Positions 57,855 through 64,000 of a DNA stretch of 64,000 nucleotides are shown piece by piece. This DNA is from Clarkia xantiana subsp. parviflora. Taxonomy: Eukaryota > Streptophyta > Magnoliopsida > Myrtales > Onagraceae. Under the pieces are notes generated by a model. It made no database searches. It was not told the origin of the DNA and saw only the letters and a program-made list of their open reading frames with translations. The position numbers were made by a program, and so were the translations under genes. Within the stretch, counting starts at the first letter, position 1; every line of letters starts with the position of its first letter. Location: contig JAPTYO010000020.1 in assembly GCA_036873135.1 (NCBI GenBank), positions 2,782,081 through 2,846,080 of the forward strand, given 5' to 3'.

Positions 57855-59378
57855 ATGTCTGACGATGATAGCTCCACCAACCAAACATGCATCAACAATG
57901 ACGATCTGACAACTCAAATAGCCAAACTTATCAAATTGAGTCTCAATTCCCAAAACCAAACTCCCAAACAAAACTTATCAGACAGCCTGCAAATCAGTGT
58001 TAAGTTAAATAGCCAAAACTATGCACTATGTGCTCGTATGATTCGAGTAGCCATTGGAGGAAGATCCAAGGCACTCTTAGGACATCTGTCAGGGAAGTCA
58101 CCACAGCCAGAACCGACAGATGACAGTTACGAAAGCTGGGAACAAGATGATCTTGTCGTTTTTTCGTGGCTTATACAGAACATTGAACCCGCAATCACAA
58201 GTAACCTAACCGAGTTTCCAACAGCAAAGTCGTTGTAGGATGCTCTGGTGGTCACATACGGCAGCAGGAAAGACAAGCTACAGACATTTGATTTGCACGT
58301 CAAAGCGAATGAATTAAAACAGAATGGGATACCTCTCGAGGATTTCTGGATTGTGATGCAGGGAGTTTGAGGAGAGATCGAGCGAATAGATCCAAACCCA
58401 ATGATTTGTGCCGAAGACATCGCGACATATAACAAGCTCAGAGCCGAACAAAAATTATTTCAGTTTCTGAATGCCATTGATCAACAATATGACTCCATTT
58501 AACGAGAAATGCTTCGATGGGATCCTTTACCTTCGGTTGAAAAAGCCTACGCCGCTGTTCGGAAAGAAACAACCCACAAGAACATCCTTTCATCGTCATC
58601 ACAGCAAGGCGTGGTGGCCGGATTAAGAGTCGCTCGGCCAGGCGACACCGCAGACATCAGACTCGTTTCAAAGATGCATCGTCGGTCAGACTCCAGTAAT
58701 AAACAGAATGACCGACAGAACAGCCGACCATCTCAGGTGGATAAATCACGACTGAAGTGCAGCCATTGTGGAAAAACCAGACATACCAAAGATGATTGCT
58801 TCGAACTACGTGGGTATCCCGATTGGTGGATTGATGGCCACAAGAAAGGAGCCACCGGAGCCGTGGGCAGCGCCACCACCGGAAGCCGGAGCGACGTCGC
58901 CTTCAACGACGGAGAAGAGGCGGCGCTAGGAATGGTCGTCGCTGCGTTGGGGGTAAGCTCGCCCGTGGCTGCGCTGGGAGGAGGCTCGCCCGTGGCTGCG
59001 CTGGGAGGAGGCTCGACAGAAAAGAAACCAGACGTGAAGGCATCTGGGTCTTCAGCGCGATGGAGAGCGGGAACTCCTTCTCAATCTATTTTTGCGTCGC
59101 CAGAGAAAAGACGAGCAGGTATAGGGTTTGGAAATTCTTCCAAACCTTTCAATATTACCCCAGCAACTTTAAGTAGTGTCAATTCAGCCCAGAACATTAA
59201 TAAGCAGCAAAACAAGTCCTGGATCTTTGACTGTAGTGCAACCGACAACATGACATTTGATATATCTGACATTATGTCTCAGTCTGTGCCAAACAAAACA
59301 CATGTTCAAGCCGCTAATGGGGGAGTAATACTCGTGCAAGGGGGGGGGGGGGGACGGTTGAGATCTCCTCCACGATGA
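57855..59378 (+). pseudogene. copia gag and protease, three stops in frame
   Basis: One frame starts at ATG 57855 and is interrupted by TAG (58236), TGA (58368) and TAA (58500). Core gag: LQISVKLNSQNYALCARMIR and ESWEQDDLVVFSWLIQNIEP. The CCHC knuckle is CSHCGKTRHTKDDC (about 58758). The protease site reads WIFDCSATDNMTF, where copia elements normally have D(S/T)GA, so Gly is replaced by Ser. A duplicated PVAALGGGS segment lies between them. A run of about 13 G at 59341-59354 shifts the frame. Confidence 0.88.
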
Positions 59379-60424
59379 GATTATCTAATTGTCTTTATGT
59401 GCCTGCATTAACACATAAATTATTGTCAATTAGTCATGTGACGAAGGAACTTGATTGTACGGTATTAATGTACCCCAATTTTTGTATCTTACAGGACGGA
59501 AGTGATTATTGGACGTGGCACTGAGCACCAAGGGTTGTACTACGTGGACGATGTGACTCAACAAGGTACTGTGATGGTAGTTAGCGGGACTACAGATCGG
59601 GAGGCCTGGCTATGGCATCGCAGATTGGGGCACCCATCCACGGGTTACCTACAACTTCTACCGAGGTTATTTCCTTTGAATAATGAATGGCATTGTGAGA
59701 CTTGTATGTTTGCCAAAAGCCATAGACAAAGTTATAAACCCAATAATACTAGAGTGTTCGTACCTTTTTCACTAGTTCATTCTGATGTATGGGGACCGGC
59801 CCCTGTTGTGGGGGGCAAGTGTTTCGTTTTTTCCTTATATTTGTGGATGATTGCACTCGGATGACGTGGGTATATTTTCTTAAACATAAGTCAGAGGTTC
59901 ACGAAAAGTTCTCCCTCTTTTATGCCATGATCCTAACTTAATTCAATCACCATATCAAAGTCTTGCGGTCTGATAATGGGGGTGAGTTTGTTAACACCTC
60001 AATGAAGGAGTTTTTTCAATCTAAAGGGCTAGTCCATCAAACCACGTGTCCGCACACTCCCGAACAAAATGGTGTGGCTGAAAGAAAAAACCGGATTCTT
60101 TCAGAGATGACGCGAGCTCTCTTACTTGAGTCTCGAGTCCCAAAGTCCTTTTGGCCAGAAGCTCTTGCTACTGCTACATATCTTTTGAACAGACTCCTCA
60201 CAAAAGTCCTCCAACTCAAAACCGAATTACAAACACTGTCTGATTTCACCCTTATACCTCCGATCCTTACTCTGCAAACAAGAATATTTGGTTGCTCTGT
60301 CTTTGTCCACGTTCCCAAAATCCAGCGTAATAAGTTTGATCCATGTGCTGAAAAATGTGTCTTTGTGGGTACGGTGTCAATCAAAAGGAATACAGGTGCT
60401 ACAATCCCCGAAATCGTCAGATAA
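59379..60424 (+). pseudogene. copia integrase, frameshifted
   Basis: The linker LSNCLYVPALTHKLLSISHV is in another frame; then GLYYVDDVTQQG and the zinc-binding HRRLGHPSTGYL...CETCMFAKSHR. The catalytic triad is visible: Asp in LVHSDVWGP, Asp in RSDNGGEF, Glu in NGVAERKNR. A shift near 59850 and another near 59940 separate the first two. The end domain IFGCSVFVHVPKIQRNKFDP is present. Confidence 0.88.
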
Positions 60425-60636
60425 TCACCCCCATGAACTGTACATTCCTTGAGACCGAGTATTTTTATCACAGCCAATCTGGTGGTCAGGAGGGGACATC
60501 ACATTTAGACACACTGAGTTAGCTGAGTTGGGTACCATCTTCCGAGGTTGTTATAGGAGAAGAAGATCACAGTACCAAAGTCACTCCAATACAACCCGCG
60601 GAACCCAGTGTCACAGAAGAGATTCCTCCCAACCTG

Positions 60637-62739
60637 GTGCCCGAGGTAAGTAACTCTGAACGCCCTGAAAGTCCTTTTGTTTCATCTAATCATCGTGAAA
60701 CAGTCGAAGAACAATCCGCGGAACCAATCCAGGAGGAGACTATACAGGGATATGTACTACCTCCGAGGGAAAATAGGGGAGTTCCACCCAAACGGTACTC
60801 TCCAGAGAAGGAAAGTCGAGGGTCAAGATATCCTATAGCTAACATAGCCAGGGGAGATTATCTGAGGTGGCCAAGGCTTTTGCCTCGTCATTGTGTTCCG
60901 AGCAGATTCTGACCACAGTACAACAGGCTATGGAGTCAGAAAAAATGGATAGACGCAATGGAGATGGAGATGAAGGCTCTAGTAAAGAGTGGCACATGGG
61001 AGATGTGTGCCCTACCACCCGGGAAGAGGCCGGTTGGTTTTCGTTGGGTGTTTACAATAAAGCACAAACCTGATGGAACTATTGAGCGATATAAGGCTCG
61101 ACTAGTGGCAAAAGGTTACACCCAGACATATGGCGTTGACTACTCAAAGGCGTTCTCTCCAGTAGCCAAAATTCATACAATCAAGGTGTTATTCTCAATA
61201 GCAGCAAATGAGGGGTGGCCGCTTCATCAGTTTGATGTGAAGAATGCTTTCCTACATGGGGAATTAAAAGAAGAGGTTTATATGGAGGTTCCTCCTGGGT
61301 ACACATGAAAGTTTAGGACATGGGAAGTATGTCGACTGAAGAAAACTCTATATGGCCTCAAACAGTCACCCCGGACTTGGTTTGGCAGGTTTATTTCAGC
61401 CATGAAAGAATATGGATATAAACAGAGCAATTCCGACCATACTCTGTTTCTCAAGCGACGACAAAATTTCGTAACTTGTTTGATTATATATGTTGATGAT
61501 ATGATCATTACAGGGAACGATGTAGAAGAAATACAGAGTCTGAGGGGAAATTTGTTCAAAGAGTTTGAGATGAAGGATGTAGGGAGACTGAAGTATTTTC
61601 TCGGAATCGAAGTGCTACGGTCGGAACATGGAATTTTCATATGCCAAAAGAAGTATGTTTTGGATTTGCTGGCAGAAACAGGGATGATTGACTGCAAACC
61701 GGTTGATATACCGATTGTAGTAAATCATAAACTCCGGATTGTGGAAGGGGCAGAATCGGCAGACAATGAGCAATATCAACGGTTGGTTGGGAAACTTATC
61801 TACCTATCACATACACGTCCAGGCATTGCATATGCAGTAGGGATAGTAAGCCAGTTTATGCATCAGCCTCAAGTAGATCACATGGAGGCAGCACGACGAA
61901 TCGTACGGTACTTGAAGGGGACAGCAGGGATGATTGACTACAAACCGGTTGATATACCGATTGTAGTAAATCATAAACTCCGGATTGTGGAAGGGGCAGA
62001 ATTGGCAGACAAGGAGCAATATCAACGGTTGGTTGGGAAACTTATCTACCTATCACATACACGTCCAGACATTGCATATGCAGTAGGGATAGTAAGCCAG
62101 TTTATGCATCAGCCTCAAGTAGATCACATGGAGACAGCACTACGAATCGTACGGTACTTGAAGGGGACAACAGGTGATGATGTGCTGTTCAAGTCGAATG
62201 GGCACTTAGAGGTACAAGGATACACCGATGCGGATTGGGCGGGTAACCTTGTGGATCGAAGATCAACTTATGGATACTTCACCTTAGTAGGAGGAAACCT
62301 AGTCACTTGGAGAAGCAAAAAACAAAAAGCAGTTTCACTGTCTAGTGCAGAGGCAGAATATCGAGTAATAGTACAAGGGATCAAAGAAGTATTGTGGCTG
62401 CGAAAGTTGCTCACGGAAATCGGGTTCCCTCCATCGGTTCCAACCAAGATCATGTGCGATAATAAAGCAGCTATTCGCATCTCCGAGAATCCAGTGCAAC
62501 ATGACAATATGAAGCATGTGGAGATAAACAGACACTTCGCCAAGGATAATATAGAAAACAGAGTGGTAGAACTACCATTCGTACGGTCTGAAGATCAACT
62601 AGCTGATATCCTAACGAAGTCTGTAAACGGAAAGGTCTTCAGAAACATTCTGGACAAGTTGAGCATCGAGAATCCCACTATTCAACTTGAGGGGGAGTGT
62701 CAGAAAGGAATAAAACACAGATTAGGAAATAGCAAATAG
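60637..62739 (+). pseudogene. copia reverse transcriptase and RNase H, one stop and an internal duplication
   Basis: After a variable linker (60637-60912), the frame starting at 60958 gives RYKARLVAKGYTQTYGVDYS, FDVKNAFLHGELKEEVYME, a TGA at 61306, LKKTLYGLKQSPRTWFGRF, the catalytic YVDDM (about 61490), FLGIEVLRSEHGIFICQKKY, then RNase H with YTDADWAGN, SSAEAEYR and HVEINRHF. The frame runs past the purine tract into the 3' LTR (stop 62737). Residues encoded at 61681-61926 are repeated at 61927-62172. Confidence 0.92.
61681..62172 (+). repeat. In-frame tandem duplication, 246-bp unit
   Basis: gggatgattgactgcaaacc at 61681 and gggatgattgactacaaacc at 61927 begin two units of 246 bp (82 codons). 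They differ by a handful of substitutions and both end in VRYLKGT. Confidence 0.95.
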
Positions 62740-62992
62740 GGAAATTATGTAATTTAGGAATAGAGTAATATAGCAATATTACATTTCCTTGTATTACCTT
62801 TCCTAATTAGCTCCAACATTTTCCTACATAAACACTTGTAATCACAGATTATATGAATAAGAAAGTTTACAAGTTATCACACTATATCCTAACATAATCT
62901 AAACTTTAAACTATTTTTTAACTTTTTAGACCTTAAACCCGACCCATCCTTTTGTCGCTAAGATGCTAACTATATATAATGTGTGTAAATGA

Positions 62993-63032
62993 TTCAACGA
63001 CGCATACGTGCGTAGCGCAAACATGTATCTAG
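62993..63032. mobile_element. Possible Helitron 3' end
   Basis: Hairpin ACGCA-TACG-TGCGT followed by about 16 nt and CTAG, then T, as in the Helitron end at 47695. The partner 5' end was not identified; the copia at 57570 may sit inside this element. Confidence 0.4.
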
Positions 63033-64000
63033 TAAAATTTAGAATAGGTATAATCTTAGGGAAAAGTATGAAAAATATATAATATGTTTGCTCACAGTTG
63101 TAAAAGATATAACATGTTTCATAATGGATATAATATGTTTTGTTTTGTTTATTTTAGATGAATTATATTAACACCGTTAAATCTAACCGTTAAGTCATCA
63201 TATGTTATGCACATGACTTACTGAAAATAATAAAGAAATAGAAAATACCTATTACACCCTTATTGTCCGTGATAATATTCAAATACTTTAGATATATACT
63301 GGCCCGAGCTCCCCTCTGAAAGTTATGTCTTAACTCAAGCCCGACTTCGTGGATATGGAAATCTGACTTCATGAACTCCCAATACTGCATTACTACATCA
63401 TATATGCACCCGACATCACATCATAATTCAGAAAATGGCTTCTTCAATTTCATTTTACCTCCCCAACAACCTCAGTATACATACAACACTAGCTAACTAA
63501 CAGGCAAGGCAAGGGTAACACTAAGATGGGTTTTATTAATTTGAGTTGAAAATTTACTTAGTGGTGAAAATGTTAAAGGATTGAGCCAGTAAATACTATA
63601 GAGGCTATTTGTTTAAAAGGAAGAAGATAACACTTCAAAGTAGAACGTTCAGAGTTCAACTAATATACACAGAAATCATTATACTAAACTGTGACCATGT
63701 TCAACATTGACAAACATACTTTTCGTGGATCCAGATCATCTGCCAATCTCTTTATGTTTCAGATCGTGCATTGTTGTTGTGATTTTGACACGTGTACTTG
63801 GAGTAATTAATTTTGTCGTTTTTTTCTTTTTTCTAAAAACCTATTGAGATTGGTGAACTATATATGCAAAATATTAAATCTAAAGACACGTGTCAAGATC
63901 TTAAAGGTGAAGCATGATCTAAGATAGGAAGAGCGGAACATATGATCTGAATCCATCCTTATCAGTCCTGTATATAAATTCCTATTCAGACCAAAATGCC
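63033..64000. other. Intergenic region with one MITE-like segment
   Basis: About 63735-63950 is an inverted-repeat segment (ccagatcatctgcc, gacacgtgt ... acacgtgtcaagatct, gatctgaatcc) related to the MITE in PGK intron 5. No gene is seen; the sequence continues past the window. Confidence 0.5.

Larger units (their letters stand above)
57570..62879 (+). mobile_element. Relatively young Ty1/copia retrotransposon (5310 bp)
   Basis: Short LTRs at 57570-57757 (188 bp) and 62698-62879 (182 bp) start TGTCA and end TTATCA. By eye they differ by seven substitutions and one 6-bp gap. TGGTATCAGAGC at 57758-57769 directly abuts the LTR; the purine tract ttgagggggag ends at 62697. The 5-bp flanks cagta and cacta differ at one base. 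Order gag, protease, integrase, RT, RNase H is the copia order. Stops in gag, a G-run frameshift after protease, an integrase shift and one TGA in RT make it non-autonomous now. Confidence 0.92.

Overview
The window looks like nuclear DNA of a eudicot plant. Genes have GT-AG introns, two predicted proteins carry plastid-type leaders, the promoters carry plant-style TATA and TGGGCC motifs, and most of the sequence is plant transposable elements (Ty3/gypsy Tat lineage, Ty1/copia, Helitron, hAT, Mutator and Harbinger types). I cannot name the species.

Layout. 1-5800 is repeat territory: a GC-rich palindromic minisatellite, a Mutator-type foldback MITE, a truncated copia LTR, a broken gene fragment and two nested hAT-type elements. 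6000-16750 is a small gene island with four genes: a UVR-motif/SnoaL-like protein (+, 3 coding exons), plastid phosphoglycerate kinase (-, 6 exons), an intronless mTERF protein (+, divergent from PGK), and a small protein with EAR-like motifs and a CxxC pair (-, 2 exons). A Helitron follows at 16941-17736.

18456-32310 is one decayed Tat-lineage Ty3/gypsy element on the minus strand. It has LTRs, a PBS, gag, a protease split by a hAT element, a 3' non-coding zone of tandem repeats, and an antisense extra ORF on the plus strand with its own TATA box and phase-consistent introns. The hAT element in the protease (25469-29161, exact 8-bp target duplication) contains about 2.97 kb of nearly pure TTC/GAA, roughly 990 units. 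This is the most striking object in the window.

32300-45000 holds a Harbinger/Tourist MITE, a solo LTR, and a cluster of foldback elements, including a 3.05-kb near-perfect inverted repeat (41017-44065) with a hAT MITE in one arm. 45014-54939 is a decayed copia element with a Helitron inside it. 57570-62879 is a younger copia element with short LTRs, few stops and an in-frame tandem duplication in its RNase H region. The last 1.1 kb has only MITE-like and Helitron-like ends.

The four genes show no sign of forming one pathway. PGK acts in plastid carbon metabolism. The mTERF protein probably acts in organelle gene expression, and the UVR/SnoaL protein is probably plastid-targeted. The main theme of the window is nested transposition. 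Exon joins were deduced by hand from splice sites and reading-frame phase; no database search was possible.
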